Source: a virus. From it: DNA of 39,264 nt. Within the stretch, counting starts at the first letter, position 1, and each line of letters begins with the position of its first letter. The stretch lies in IMG/VR virus record IMGVR_UViG_3300028377_000023, positions 1-39,264 of that record, one strand, 5' to 3'. Position numbers and translations under genes: made by a program. This document shows, one piece after another, positions 6,341 to 13,997 of this stretch. The notes under the pieces were generated by a model. The model had not been told where the DNA came from, ran no database searches, and worked only from the letters and a program-made list of their open reading frames with translations.

Positions 6341-6931
6341 TCAACCGTCTAACATCTTCAACATCTCACGGAGCATGATTTGTTGTCCCCTTTTACCATT
6401 GATGGTTTGGGGTTCTCGCACTTCTTCGAAGGCAAATTGTCTACCTTTGATTTTGGAGAGGAATTCACCAGCCGCTTGTCCAAATTTACCACTACCCACG
6501 ACCTCTTTGCTCTTGTAACCTGGATATGAGTCCACTCTCCTTGATGTCCCCAATAGATAAGCATCCTCACCCCCTTGAGGGATAATCAACACGGAGTCTT
6601 GGTCGAAGGCTACGCCTAAATCGAACAGATCATCTTCCAACTCACCAGTTTGTTTCTTATCACAAACAAAAAAGGATCTCTCGTTGACCTCTTTTTCATT
6701 TTCAGAATCTTTGTTTTCAATGTATGTCCCTTGAATACCTGTGATCGAATAACCCTTGGATTGGAGAAATGAGAGTAGTCTTTTATTATTTCTGGTATTC
6801 TCCTCATAGGTTTTATCACCCCTAAAGGCAGTAATAGTGCCACAGGTATGTTCTTGAGTCTTTTTCCATAAACGGGAGAGGCTACTCTCTTCGATTATTT
6901 CACCGTATAGTTTTTCTAATTCATTTTTCAT
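6341..6931 (-). CDS. DUF3293-like protein, 196 aa
   Basis: The central section (GTITAFRGDKTYEENTRNNK, then LLSFLQSKGYSITGIQGTYI, then NERSFFVCD, then FDQDSVLII) follows the pattern of DUF3293 proteins: N-terminal asparagines preceding a loop, ESF(L/F)V, and an F.Q.(A/S)V strand. Function is unknown in that family. I place the start at ATG 6931 rather than further upstream. This gives an 11-base overlap with the stop of the preceding gene, whereas the longer frame would overlap it by more than 100 bases. The C-terminal third is specific to this protein. Confidence 0.62.
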   Translation of the reverse strand: MKNELEKLYGEIIEESSLSRLWKKTQEHTCGTITAFRGDKTYEENTRNNKRLLSFLQSKGYSITGIQGTYIENKDSENEKEVNERSFFVCDKKQTGELEDDLFDLGVAFDQDSVLIIPQGGEDAYLLGTSRRVDSYPGYKSKEVVGSGKFGQAAGEFLSKIKGRQFAFEEVREPQTINGKRGQQIMLREMLKMLDG

Positions 6932-7751
6932 TTTCTTCACTAAATCTTGATCTGTATTCGTATTCTGCCCTGGTTGGATAACCACCAGTAACTTGCTTAA
7001 TTTCCGATGGGTCGTGTCCTCGAAATTCCCATACAATCTTCTTCTCGTATGGTGTTATCTTGTAACCCGTATGTGCTCTCATGAGGATATCAACGATATC
7101 ATCGTGAGATAGGTCTGGGGCGATCTTACTCTTCAACTCTTTAATTTCCCCGTCTGGTGTGTCCCTATGACTGTCACCATAGTGGTTGAAGTTCTTGGAG
7201 TCCGATGCAGCCCAGAAGATTTCCTCGGATTTAAAACATTTTTTAATCGTCTTGAGTTCTTCTTCACTAACATCTTTCTGTCTACACCAAAATGAGACCA
7301 CTGAAACTGGTCTATCAGTCTTCTTAGACTTTATTTTGCGCCAGATTCTACCAGACCTAGTGGCAATTCTGGTATCCCCCATGGCACTATGTCTTTGTTT
7401 ATCTAAAAAGTATTCGATATCGTCCTCGCTTAGTTTTCCACAGGATTTCACACCATATTCCTTCAAAGCATTCACACCATACATTGGATTTTTGGTTGCT
7501 TTTAGTCCGTTGAATATGTATGTATGGGGATTATCGCTATGCACCAGAACGCCACCACCACCCCCAATAAAGGAGAAGGTCTTGGCATTACTATGGTCGA
7601 ATGGAAGCTCCACACCATCAAAATCAGTGTGGTCGGGGTCGGAGTTACCTCTGGGAATGGTAACATTCTCCAGAACAACGAAGCCATTCGCTGCGGCTCT
7701 CTCTTCTATGAGATTATTATATAATTCTCTTATGTTTAATTCGTCTCTCAT
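6921..7751 (-). CDS. Hypothetical protein, 276 aa
   Basis: Unrecognised soluble protein. A glycine run (FIGGGGGVLVHSD, about residues 61-73) resembles a nucleotide- or ligand-binding loop but no family comes to mind. The remainder is charged. It overlaps the DUF3293-like gene by 11 bases. Upstream there is an early promoter box (7800-7819), 48 bases from the ATG, and a TTAAATA 7 bases from the ATG, so it may have both early and late expression. Confidence 0.68.
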   Translation of the reverse strand: MRDELNIRELYNNLIEERAAANGFVVLENVTIPRGNSDPDHTDFDGVELPFDHSNAKTFSFIGGGGGVLVHSDNPHTYIFNGLKATKNPMYGVNALKEYGVKSCGKLSEDDIEYFLDKQRHSAMGDTRIATRSGRIWRKIKSKKTDRPVSVVSFWCRQKDVSEEELKTIKKCFKSEEIFWAASDSKNFNHYGDSHRDTPDGEIKELKSKIAPDLSHDDIVDILMRAHTGYKITPYEKKIVWEFRGHDPSEIKQVTGGYPTRAEYEYRSRFSEENEK

Positions 7752-7799
7752 CTTTTATTATTTAACAACAATCACCATATGGTTCGTTTTGTTGGGGTT

Positions 7800-7819
7800 A
7801 CTCTATTCTTAATTCTATT
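7800..7819 (-). promoter_or_regulatory. Early promoter box 5
   Basis: Minus-strand AATAGAATTAAGAA plus TAGAGT. Unlike most copies it is 48 bases from the next ATG (7751). It overlaps the stop codon of the upstream 80-residue gene. Confidence 0.6.
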
Positions 7820-8057
7820 TCAACTCCCCTTTCGATTGGGTGTTTCTTGCTTGATTCAGTGCTTGATTCAGTATTTCGAACATCGCAGAATCATATTCTA
7901 TGGGACTAGGTAAAATTTCTCCAGTTCCGAGGAGACCCACAAGGTCAAACGGGATCTGCGCCCTAGAAACATCCCATATACAGGAACTCACTTTATCATA
8001 TATGATAGCAGACACATTATAATATATCTCATTTGATATTTTTAATCCGTCACGCAT
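7815..8057 (-). CDS. Hypothetical protein, 80 aa
   Basis: Unrecognised. I chose the ATG at 8057, which overlaps the end of the upstream gene by 8 bases (ATGCGTGA), instead of an upstream in-frame ATG that would overlap by over 100 bases. The middle is hydrophobic and the C-terminus (FEILNQALNQARNTQ) looks helical. No function is assigned. Confidence 0.55.
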   Translation of the reverse strand: MRDGLKISNEIYYNVSAIIYDKVSSCIWDVSRAQIPFDLVGLLGTGEILPSPIEYDSAMFEILNQALNQARNTQSKGELK

Positions 8058-8265
8058 CACCGTTGAAATAATACCACCCACTCTCACGTTCTTTCTTAAC
8101 TTCTCCCTCTGGATCGGCTTGGTATCTCTTGGTCTTCTTGAAAATCTCAAGATAACCATCCCAATCATTCCAAGATTTTAGCTCATCTATCATTTCTGGT
8201 AGATTCTCGGCAGTTAATTGTAGGGATTTGTCTCCCGTTTCGTCTTTTAATGTTAGATATAGCAT
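8050..8265 (-). CDS. Hypothetical protein, 71 aa
   Basis: Unrecognised. The N-terminal strand-like part MLYLTLKDETGDKSLQL is followed by a predicted helix with LPEMIDELKSW and a tryptophan/tyrosine-rich tail (SGWYYFNGDA). It sits between the phosphoesterase gene (1-base gap) and the 80-residue gene (8-base overlap), within one operon. Confidence 0.6.
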   Translation of the reverse strand: MLYLTLKDETGDKSLQLTAENLPEMIDELKSWNDWDGYLEIFKKTKRYQADPEGEVKKERESGWYYFNGDA

Positions 8266-8266
8266 A

Positions 8267-8926
8267 TTAGTGGTGATCTACTGATGATAATGGTTTCTTC
8301 TCCATGATCTCGTTGATCTCATTGATTGAGAAGAATGCTGTTCCGTTGTATCGTTTCGCATTTTCAACGCCACAGTCCAACATCTTACCAAGTCCCACAC
8401 CATCGGGTGTAGCACCTTTAAGGTTGCCATGACTGTGGCCAATCAAAGCCTTGCGAATCCTCTTATCCTCCTTATTCATATGATCCCAAATTAAGGGAGC
8501 CATGTGTCTACAGTGAAAGTTGTTACTATCCACCGATAGAATGAACTCATCCCCCATCATAGTGATGTTGGGAGTCAAACGGAGAGGATACACCTCACAA
8601 TTTTTAAAACCCTCTGGGAGTTGTTGGTTGTATAACTGTAAGACACCTGAGTTATGGTTACCCCATACCGTTAGAGTCTCACATGGGATACTCAACATGA
8701 AGTCTTGAATCCTTTCTGGTCCGATAGACAGACCGATGTCCCCCAAGTGAATCAAAAGAGAGTCTGGAGTCAATGACTCGATCTGCTCTTCAATCCACTT
8801 ATTGTGCTCTTCATCGCTCTGAAAGCCGCGAGGTTCATATAAGAAGTCACGATTATGACCATAGTGTGTATCGCTACACACCAGAATATTGTCGTAATTT
8901 TTACTGTATTTTTTGACTCTTAACAT
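8267..8926 (-). CDS. Calcineurin-like metallophosphoesterase, 219 aa
   Basis: Contains the ordered metal-binding motifs of the family: SDTHYGH (18-24), LGDIG (61-65), WGNHN (88-92), a CRHMAP segment (139-144) and GHSHG (163-167). These coordinate two metal ions for phosphodiester or phosphomonoester hydrolysis in the cytoplasm. The length is typical of small phage phosphoesterases. The substrate cannot be read from sequence. Candidates include a cyclic nucleotide or an RNA 2',3'-cyclic end, the latter suggested only by the RNA ligase and kinase genes nearby. Its start overlaps the next upstream gene by 26 bases. Confidence 0.9.
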   Translation of the reverse strand: MLRVKKYSKNYDNILVCSDTHYGHNRDFLYEPRGFQSDEEHNKWIEEQIESLTPDSLLIHLGDIGLSIGPERIQDFMLSIPCETLTVWGNHNSGVLQLYNQQLPEGFKNCEVYPLRLTPNITMMGDEFILSVDSNNFHCRHMAPLIWDHMNKEDKRIRKALIGHSHGNLKGATPDGVGLGKMLDCGVENAKRYNGTAFFSINEINEIMEKKPLSSVDHH

Positions 8927-9161
8927 AATTTAAAATTTCTTTTAGTGTGTGGACAGCGGAATCGTGTCCTTCCCCATTTCCATCGTGCCACATCGATTCC
9001 CTTTCATGGCTTTGGCGTATGTGGTCATTACCGTGTCTATTTTTAACCAAAGCCTTGTGTGCATAATCCTTAGAATAATCCACTCTTAACCTAGTGGTTT
9101 TGGAATGGAACTGGATTTTATCATTCAACATATATTCGATTTGTTCTAATACGTTACTCAT
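8901..9161 (-). CDS. Hypothetical His-rich protein, 86 aa
   Basis: Unrecognised. The start is ATG 9161 (MSNVLEQIEYML); a longer frame would overlap the upstream gene. The middle is rich in His, Asn and Arg (KNRHGNDHIRQSHERES, MWHDGNGEGHDSAVH), which could bind metal but fits no motif I know. It overlaps the phosphoesterase start by 26 bases, so the pair is translationally linked. Confidence 0.6.
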   Translation of the reverse strand: MSNVLEQIEYMLNDKIQFHSKTTRLRVDYSKDYAHKALVKNRHGNDHIRQSHERESMWHDGNGEGHDSAVHTLKEILNYVKSQKIQ

Positions 9162-9174
9162 TTTTATTTTCTTG

Positions 9175-9666
9175 TTATGTCCACATACTACCATGGTGCT
9201 TAACGATAGTCAAGCAGACCTCCGTATCTTTCTCTTCGATCCTATATTCAAGGTCAATAGCCTCTTCCCAAAGATTGTCATCAGTGAGTTCATCCAGTTT
9301 CTCATGATCGATTACTCGTAACACTTTGATATAGTAGTAAGCATTCTTCAAAGCGTTGTGTGTTTCGAGTTTGGCATCGGCAAATGCTTGAGAAACGAAA
9401 TTATCCTCCACCTCTTTACTCCAATCATAGTCGAAGGAGATACCATCCTCATCCTCGACGTAATTTACGAGACATTCAAATAGGATGTCGCGGATCAACT
9501 CGGATTTGTCGCACCAAGTGTTTGGAATGGTCTTTGTGAGCCATTTTTGTCGAGGGTTGAAAAAGCTGGTTATCTTGTCTTTTAGTTTGTGTTGCCAAGA
9601 GAAGAGGGGGAAGAGCCTTTCAATCAGACTCTCTTTAAATAATTTTTTGAATTCACGATCAGTCAT
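9175..9666 (-). CDS. Conserved phage hypothetical protein, 163 aa
   Basis: Basic N-terminus (REFKKLFKESLIERLF), then WLTKTIPNTWCDKSELIRDI, LFECLVNYVEDEDG and an ETHNALKNAYYYIKVLR segment. This layout is familiar from uncharacterised phage proteins of similar length. It has no catalytic motif and is mostly helical. The ATG is 6 bases from the TATACT of early promoter box 6, without Shine-Dalgarno. This promoter probably also serves the two downstream genes including the phosphoesterase. Confidence 0.7.
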   Translation of the reverse strand: MTDREFKKLFKESLIERLFPLFSWQHKLKDKITSFFNPRQKWLTKTIPNTWCDKSELIRDILFECLVNYVEDEDGISFDYDWSKEVEDNFVSQAFADAKLETHNALKNAYYYIKVLRVIDHEKLDELTDDNLWEEAIDLEYRIEEKDTEVCLTIVKHHGSMWT

Positions 9667-9672
9667 ATGAGA

Positions 9673-9692
9673 AGTATAATCTTAATTCTATT
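9673..9692 (-). promoter_or_regulatory. Early promoter box 6
   Basis: Minus-strand AATAGAATTAAGAT plus TATACT, then 6 bases (TCTCAT) to the ATG at 9666. It is almost identical to box 4. Confidence 0.7.
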
Positions 9693-9921
9693 TCTCTTTA
9701 CCTGTGATCGCTTCCACGATCTCATCCATACCTTGAATAATCTCCACCTTATCACCATCCTCCACCACCAAACGTGGAACTGAGCGGATATCGTGTTTAT
9801 CGAACCATTTGGTATGGTCATCTCGGTATTTGGTATCTACTTCAATATTCTCCTTCTCCAACCTTCTTCTGAGTGTGAAGCAAATTCCACAAATTTCCGA
9901 TAGTGCTAATGTCTTTTTCAT
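9688..9921 (-). CDS. Glutaredoxin-like protein, 77 aa
   Basis: Redox motif CGIC at residues 11-14 after a short first strand, then a basic helix (TLRRRLEKENIEV). A cis-proline signature SVPRLVV is at 47-53, and a GDKVEIIQGMDEIVEAI tail completes the thioredoxin fold. The length fits phage glutaredoxins (T4 NrdC is 87 residues). The family reduces disulfides in ribonucleotide reductase and other targets. No ribonucleotide reductase gene is in the window. It precedes early promoter box 6, which overlaps its last codons. Confidence 0.85.
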   Translation of the reverse strand: MKKTLALSEICGICFTLRRRLEKENIEVDTKYRDDHTKWFDKHDIRSVPRLVVEDGDKVEIIQGMDEIVEAITGKEK

Positions 9922-9970
9922 AATTTATAAATTTAAAAATAATAAATGATCATCCACCAACATTTCAAGC

Positions 9971-10966
9971 TCATTTTCTGAATATGTATATTGGTTCGTA
10001 TTTATAGGCTGATTTACCCTTGGTCATGTTACTATTGGATAATGCCATTTTGTAAAATTCAAGATATTCAAAACCTGTATTAATGGCAGTTTCCACTGTG
10101 TTTTGTTCGATTAAGGGGTAGCTCTTCACATTGGCAATATTGATAGCCATGTATTTTCCCTTCTTGAGACCATGATAACAGTTCTCAAGAGTCTTTTTCA
10201 TGAATCCATTCATCCACTCTTCTTGTGTTGAGAATTTTTTGTAACTCTGAGTCTCCTCATCGGAATATTGTTCAGTGTTGAAGTATGGTGGGGATGTAAA
10301 GCAGAAATCGATACTCTCTTCTTCTGGTAAGAAGTCTTCACTTCCGACCTTGTGTATCTCAGCATCGATATTGAAGTCATCGACCATATCAACCAGACCA
10401 TTATAGGTGTCTGTGGATGGTTCAATACCGATGTAGTGGATGTTAAGCGCACTAGCACCAATCAAACGACCACCAAACCCACTAGACATATCCAGAACTG
10501 TATCACCATCATTGGTGTATAGTTCATACATCTTCTTCGCTGCGGTTGGTCTGAAGTTACTAACAGATTGAGTCCCAGTGAACATCTTCATCATCTTTCT
10601 GATTCCGTTGTCCGACATGTTATCTCCCAATCTGATTCTCTTTCTAATCACCTTTCGAAAGGTCTCATCGTCATTGAACACTTCCAAAGGAGTCTTCAAC
10701 CCATTACATCTAACACCCCAAGAGTGGGGCATATAAGACCAGCAAAGGGAGAGACCATGCATGGTTTGTCTAATGATATCACCATCGAGGATTTCTCCCC
10801 CATATCTCAAAAACTTGGAATACTCCTTTTCTCTGAATTGAGAATCAGTAGGGAAGTAGGGAAACCCATGCTCTCTATAATGAGCATAGATTTTCTCTAC
10901 GTAATCCTCCATCTCATCGTCTGAAAAGGTTTTCCAGACTTTTTTGTTGATGAATATATCCTTCAA
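9971..10966 (-). CDS. DNA methyltransferase (SPPY type), 331 aa
   Basis: Motif I for S-adenosylmethionine binding is DMSSGFGGRLIGAS (159-172), with an acidic residue after the next strand (IGIEPS, 179-184). The catalytic motif TSPPYF is at 224-229, so motif order is I then IV as in N4-cytosine/N6-adenine enzymes of the beta-like class. The first 140 residues carry no motif and may be a recognition domain. It acts on DNA, either as self-protection against host restriction or as genome modification. No restriction endonuclease gene adjoins it, which supports an orphan phage methylase. It ends 49 bases before the glutaredoxin gene. Confidence 0.85.
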   Translation of the reverse strand: MKDIFINKKVWKTFSDDEMEDYVEKIYAHYREHGFPYFPTDSQFREKEYSKFLRYGGEILDGDIIRQTMHGLSLCWSYMPHSWGVRCNGLKTPLEVFNDDETFRKVIRKRIRLGDNMSDNGIRKMMKMFTGTQSVSNFRPTAAKKMYELYTNDGDTVLDMSSGFGGRLIGASALNIHYIGIEPSTDTYNGLVDMVDDFNIDAEIHKVGSEDFLPEEESIDFCFTSPPYFNTEQYSDEETQSYKKFSTQEEWMNGFMKKTLENCYHGLKKGKYMAINIANVKSYPLIEQNTVETAINTGFEYLEFYKMALSNSNMTKGKSAYKYEPIYIFRK

Positions 10967-10968
10967 GA

Positions 10969-11166
10969 TTATTTTTCTTCACTAGTATTACCGCTTTGAC
11001 CATTTCCATTACAACATGTAGAAATAGGCTGATACCACGCATCATTTAAACCCAGAGCGTCCCCAATCGAATCATAAAGTTCCTTAGCCTCTTCTTCAGT
11101 CACACTGAAGAGTTCGCCATCGATATTGATCGATACCGTAGTTGTTTTATTGGTTTCTATTTTCAT
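10969..11166 (-). CDS. Small acidic hypothetical protein, 65 aa
   Basis: Unrecognised. It begins with a beta-like section (TTTVSINIDGELFSVT), then an acidic helix (EEEAKELYDSIGDALGL) and a Cys-Cys pair near the end (STCCNGNGQSG). It overlaps the RNA ligase stop by 4 bases and ends 2 bases before the methyltransferase start, so the three genes form one operon. Confidence 0.65.
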   Translation of the reverse strand: MKIETNKTTTVSINIDGELFSVTEEEAKELYDSIGDALGLNDAWYQPISTCCNGNGQSGNTSEEK

Positions 11167-12245
11167 AATTCTAATAATGCCTCCATGGACTTTTTCACTA
11201 ATTTATCATCCAGATCTCTATTGTCAAGAATAGTAAATGCCACGGGAACCATCCAACCCGTCCAATTTCTTTGAATTGCAATGGCTTGTTCCTTTCTGGT
11301 TTCGTAATGGGAGATATGATTCGTTATTTCTTTCTTTATGGTATCCACAGAATGGACATATCTAACATAAGCATCAGTGATGGTCTTCATGTCATCCTTG
11401 ATCTTCTCAGCTACCTCGTAATCGATAGTGGATTCCACATGATTGTAGAAATCTTGATACTCCACAAATCGAGGAGATTCCAAGAAGAGATCCAAGATAT
11501 TGCCAAGTGACTTCATGCCAGTGGCAATCTTGTGGATCGCTAGATATTGAGAAGCCTTGATTTTCTTCAATGTCTGAAAATCGGGAGAATAGAGGACTAC
11601 ACCCTCTTTACCTTCCCAAGCATCAACATCAGCAATACAATCAACCACAGAGTCATACGTATAGTTCTCAGGACGTTGTATACCCCAGAGTTTGCCCAGA
11701 TAATCTAGATAGCTCTGATTTTCATATTCAGCGTTCTCGTTTTTGACGATGCTGAGTAAAACTAGAGTAGGTTCATTGAATTCTCGTAAACAAATGATGT
11801 TGGTGGGAGTGATCCACTCACAGATGATCGAGATATACTCCTTATTGAGGTGTTCGTTGTCAAAGACATCGGGATACTTTTTAATTAAAAGATCGATTTC
11901 GTAACCGTTAGGCATTTGTCGGGCATCGGTAGTTCCACGAGTTCTGATTATCAACTCACCTTTATATTTCGAGATGATTAAACAAGAGCCATCATATTTG
12001 TGACGAGCTTGGAATTTCCAAGATTCATCCCAAGTTTGAAAATCAGGACGTTCACCCCAGTTCACAAACTTAGGAAGACCCTGAGAAACTACAAAACCAT
12101 CCGATTGGCGAACAATAATAGAGCGGAAACGAGCAATATCATCGTCCCATTTGATTCCAATTTCACTTGGAACAATGAGCCAACACTTATCGCCACCTAT
12201 TTCACACTCCTTATATTTAAAATCCTCTTTATCGGGTAGTTTCAT
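11163..12245 (-). CDS. rnlA: RNA ligase, T4 Rnl1-like, 360 aa
   Basis: Nucleotidyltransferase motifs in order: motif I KYDGS (83-87, Lys83 the expected adenylated lysine), motif Ia-like RTRGT (101-105), motif III-like CEWITP (142-147), motif IV EGVVLY (214-219) and motif V KKIK (227-230). A roughly 130-residue C-terminal helical domain follows, as in T4 RNA ligase 1 (374 residues, Lys99). The family seals 5'-phosphate to 3'-OH RNA ends, in T4 repairing tRNA cut by a host anticodon nuclease. The ATG is 6 bases from early promoter box 7. A kinase gene (13072-13476) and two tRNA genes occur in the same region. Confidence 0.88.
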   Translation of the reverse strand: MKLPDKEDFKYKECEIGGDKCWLIVPSEIGIKWDDDIARFRSIIVRQSDGFVVSQGLPKFVNWGERPDFQTWDESWKFQARHKYDGSCLIISKYKGELIIRTRGTTDARQMPNGYEIDLLIKKYPDVFDNEHLNKEYISIICEWITPTNIICLREFNEPTLVLLSIVKNENAEYENQSYLDYLGKLWGIQRPENYTYDSVVDCIADVDAWEGKEGVVLYSPDFQTLKKIKASQYLAIHKIATGMKSLGNILDLFLESPRFVEYQDFYNHVESTIDYEVAEKIKDDMKTITDAYVRYVHSVDTIKKEITNHISHYETRKEQAIAIQRNWTGWMVPVAFTILDNRDLDDKLVKKSMEALLEL

Positions 12246-12251
12246 ACATAC

Positions 12252-12270
12252 AGTCTATCTTAATTTTATT
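12252..12270 (-). promoter_or_regulatory. Early promoter box 7
   Basis: Minus-strand AATAAAATTAAGA plus TAGACT, then 6 bases (GTATGT) to the ATG of the RNA ligase at 12245. The box is one base shorter than the others. It overlaps the end of the upstream DUF4326-like gene. Confidence 0.62.
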
Positions 12271-12568
12271 ACAGGTCTTCGAGATTCACCCTCGGTATGT
12301 TATCACATAGATCAACTAGAATATCACCATGACAAGACTTCGGAGAACACCAACAACCCAGAACCTTATCTTTTAGCTCATCCAACCTACTCATCAATTC
12401 TTTATTGTTGAGTATATATTGGCGATACTTCGCTATGGCTTTTTTTCTTGATGTTACTTTGTATTTCGCTAGAGTCCCTTCTTGGTGACTATACGGGTTG
12501 CCCCAGATTGTTGTTCGGTCTATGAGAACGTCATATGGCTCCTTCTTATGATGAACTACTCTCGTCAT
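12269..12568 (-). CDS. DUF4326-like protein, 99 aa
   Basis: Signature of DUF4326: KKEPYDVLIDR, then WGNPY (22-26), a KAIAKYRQYIL helix and LGCWCSPKSCHGDIL (70-84) with Cys72, Cys74, Cys79 and His80 as likely metal ligands. The family is widespread in phages and bacteria without a known reaction. I chose ATG 12568, which overlaps the upstream stop as TAATG; the longer frame would intrude about 50 bases into that gene. It lies immediately upstream of the RNA ligase and its promoter. Confidence 0.82.
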   Translation of the reverse strand: MTRVVHHKKEPYDVLIDRTTIWGNPYSHQEGTLAKYKVTSRKKAIAKYRQYILNNKELMSRLDELKDKVLGCWCSPKSCHGDILVDLCDNIPRVNLEDL

Positions 12569-13068
12569 TAAATCAATGTGTTGTGTTTTTCTTCCCAACC
12601 TTTGAAGCCGATCCAATATTCAATAGCCCTTACCATCACATCACTGAGATTATATTGAGTTCTAAGGATGGCTTCAAGATGATCCAATTCAAGATCTTTG
12701 AGAAGTTTGTATTGGAGTGGTTCATCTCCGTTCTTTCCTCTAGTTCCCCAACACATATTTTCGAAAAGAACTTCATCGGAATCAACATCGGGATATTCTT
12801 TTTCAGAGAGAATACGGACATCTTTCAATTCCCATACACCATATTTCCTTTTCCCAGTATTGGTTTGGTAATCATCGAAGAGTTCATTAAAGCTCTGAGG
12901 AACTTCGAACCACTCTGTTTTTCCATTAAAGCGAGTGTAACCAGCATAGTCCTGACAGTGGGGTTGACCACCATCCACCATCATACCATACTCATCACGA
13001 AAATCATGGTGAGCGATGGATGCCATCACATATCCAGTTTCTTTATTGATTCTTCCAAGTAATTTCAT
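12568..13068 (-). CDS. Hypothetical protein, 166 aa
   Basis: Unrecognised, soluble, with many aromatic residues. The first 60 residues contain GRINKETGYVMASIAHHDFR and GYTRFNGKTEWFEVPQSF. The C-terminal third is helical (LKDLELDHLEAILRTQYNLSD as separate short helices). Its stop and the start of the DUF4326-like gene overlap as TAATG, indicating coupled translation. It starts 3 bases after the kinase stop. Confidence 0.68.
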   Translation of the reverse strand: MKLLGRINKETGYVMASIAHHDFRDEYGMMVDGGQPHCQDYAGYTRFNGKTEWFEVPQSFNELFDDYQTNTGKRKYGVWELKDVRILSEKEYPDVDSDEVLFENMCWGTRGKNGDEPLQYKLLKDLELDHLEAILRTQYNLSDVMVRAIEYWIGFKGWEEKHNTLI

Positions 13069-13071
13069 AAT

Positions 13072-13476
13072 TTAAATAAGTTGTAGACTATCTCTGATGT
13101 TGTTTGCTTGTCGAAGAATCGCTTCTTCGGGGACATTGTGATTGTTATCGTTTTCGTGTCTACGCTCAACTACAAGGGAGAAGACTACGTGTCCACCTTC
13201 CTTTGCTGCGTCAAAGTAGTGTTTGAATTCTTTGAGTTGGGTGTTGGTATTGGCCACCACCACCGTCTTTATAGTATCATCTTCCAATGCGTTGTCAAAT
13301 TTCTCTCTACACTGAGAGTGGGCAGCACCCAAAAGGGATGGGTTGAAATTGTAGTTACCATCCTCATCGGTGAAATAGTCATCTGCACAGCAGATCACCT
13401 TGGGTTCTGGGAATAGGTTGGCTACGGTGGATTTACCAGCGTTTGCGCTTCCCCTAAGAATGATGATGTTTTTCAT
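13072..13476 (-). CDS. P-loop kinase, polynucleotide-kinase/N4BP2-like, 134 aa
   Basis: Walker A GSANAGKST (9-17) follows a hydrophobic strand. It is followed by CCADDYF (29-35), FNPSLLGAAHSQCREKFD and VVVANTNTQ, the pattern of the N4BP2-type subgroup of polynucleotide-kinase-like P-loop proteins (SADDYF, NPS.L..AH..C, VVDNTNT). It probably transfers the ATP gamma-phosphate to a small molecule or nucleic-acid 5' end. It lacks the HAD phosphatase domain of T4 Pnkp, so any 3'-end processing would need another enzyme. The ATG is 6 bases from early promoter box 8. Confidence 0.8.
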   Translation of the reverse strand: MKNIIILRGSANAGKSTVANLFPEPKVICCADDYFTDEDGNYNFNPSLLGAAHSQCREKFDNALEDDTIKTVVVANTNTQLKEFKHYFDAAKEGGHVVFSLVVERRHENDNNHNVPEEAILRQANNIRDSLQLI

Positions 13477-13482
13477 GTGGAT

Positions 13483-13502
13483 ACTATATTCTTAATTCTA
13501 TT
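13483..13502 (-). promoter_or_regulatory. Early promoter box 8
   Basis: Minus-strand AATAGAATTAAGAA plus TATAGT, then 6 bases (ATCCAC) to the ATG of the kinase gene at 13476. It lies in the 27-base gap before the kinase gene. Confidence 0.7.
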
Positions 13503-13503
13503 C

Positions 13504-13770
13504 CTAGAGTTTCACCAAGAAGCAGGGGGTGTTATCACCCATCCATGCTCCAATCTGGTTAAACTCGAAAAACTCCACAGCCTCTTTCTCGCTCATACCC
13601 TCGCTTGTGAGACGAGCCAAAACACTTTCTTTATCGTAACATACAATGGGTGGTTGATTACACCTCTCAACAACACCACAGATACAATCATCATACCCCG
13701 TCATCAAAAGCAATTCGTCTGGATCATATCCATCGAATAGGTCATCATAATTTATTTTATTTTCTTTCAT
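13504..13770 (-). CDS. Conserved phage hypothetical protein, 88 aa
   Basis: Recognisable layout of a widespread uncharacterised phage family: a DGYDPDELLLMTGYDDCI-like start, VVERCNQPPIVCYDKE, a GMSEKEAVEFFEFN helix and an end close to GAWMGDNTPCFL. The usual consensus has GxVxRxGxxPxxxYD and EAxEYFxFNxxGAxxGExTPxF. No catalytic role is known. It overlaps the preceding gene by 4 bases (ATGA). Confidence 0.78.
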   Translation of the reverse strand: MKENKINYDDLFDGYDPDELLLMTGYDDCICGVVERCNQPPIVCYDKESVLARLTSEGMSEKEAVEFFEFNQIGAWMGDNTPCFLVKL

Positions 13771-13994
13771 TGATTATTCATTTCTTTAGTCACCCAATTT
13801 GCAAGGCAGGTCATACCACAGAAATCCAAATCCATCTTCAATGCGGGGGATTGAGCAACGGCATATACTATACCAGTAGTGTTGGCACCATAATCTTGAC
13901 TACACACATGGATACCATATTGGTTGGGATATGAACTATCTATGTTGAGTTGTTTTTCACAATAATCACAGTCTACGACTTTTTCTTCACTCAT
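13767..13994 (-). CDS. Small Cys-containing protein, 75 aa
   Basis: Two cysteine pairs, CDYCEKQL (9-16) and DFCGMTCLANWV (57-68), give a CxxC...CxxxC arrangement typical of a treble-clef or zinc-ribbon fold. The tail CLANWVTKE resembles zinc-finger ends in phage proteins. It could bind DNA or RNA, but that is inference. It overlaps the downstream conserved gene by 4 bases. Confidence 0.65.
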   Translation of the reverse strand: MSEEKVVDCDYCEKQLNIDSSYPNQYGIHVCSQDYGANTTGIVYAVAQSPALKMDLDFCGMTCLANWVTKEMNNQ

Positions 13995-13997
13995 AAT

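Noticed and set aside
6932-7036. Longer N-terminus for the DUF3293-like gene
   Set aside because: It would overlap the preceding gene by more than 100 bases, while an ATG exists at the natural junction (6931).
7186-7812. Plus-strand ORF of 208 codons
   Set aside because: It is antisense to the 276-residue gene, with a composition typical of a shadow frame and no start-site features.
12535-13062. Plus-strand ORF of 175 codons
   Set aside because: It is antisense to the 166-residue gene and to part of the DUF4326-like gene, and lacks a promoter or recognisable motif.
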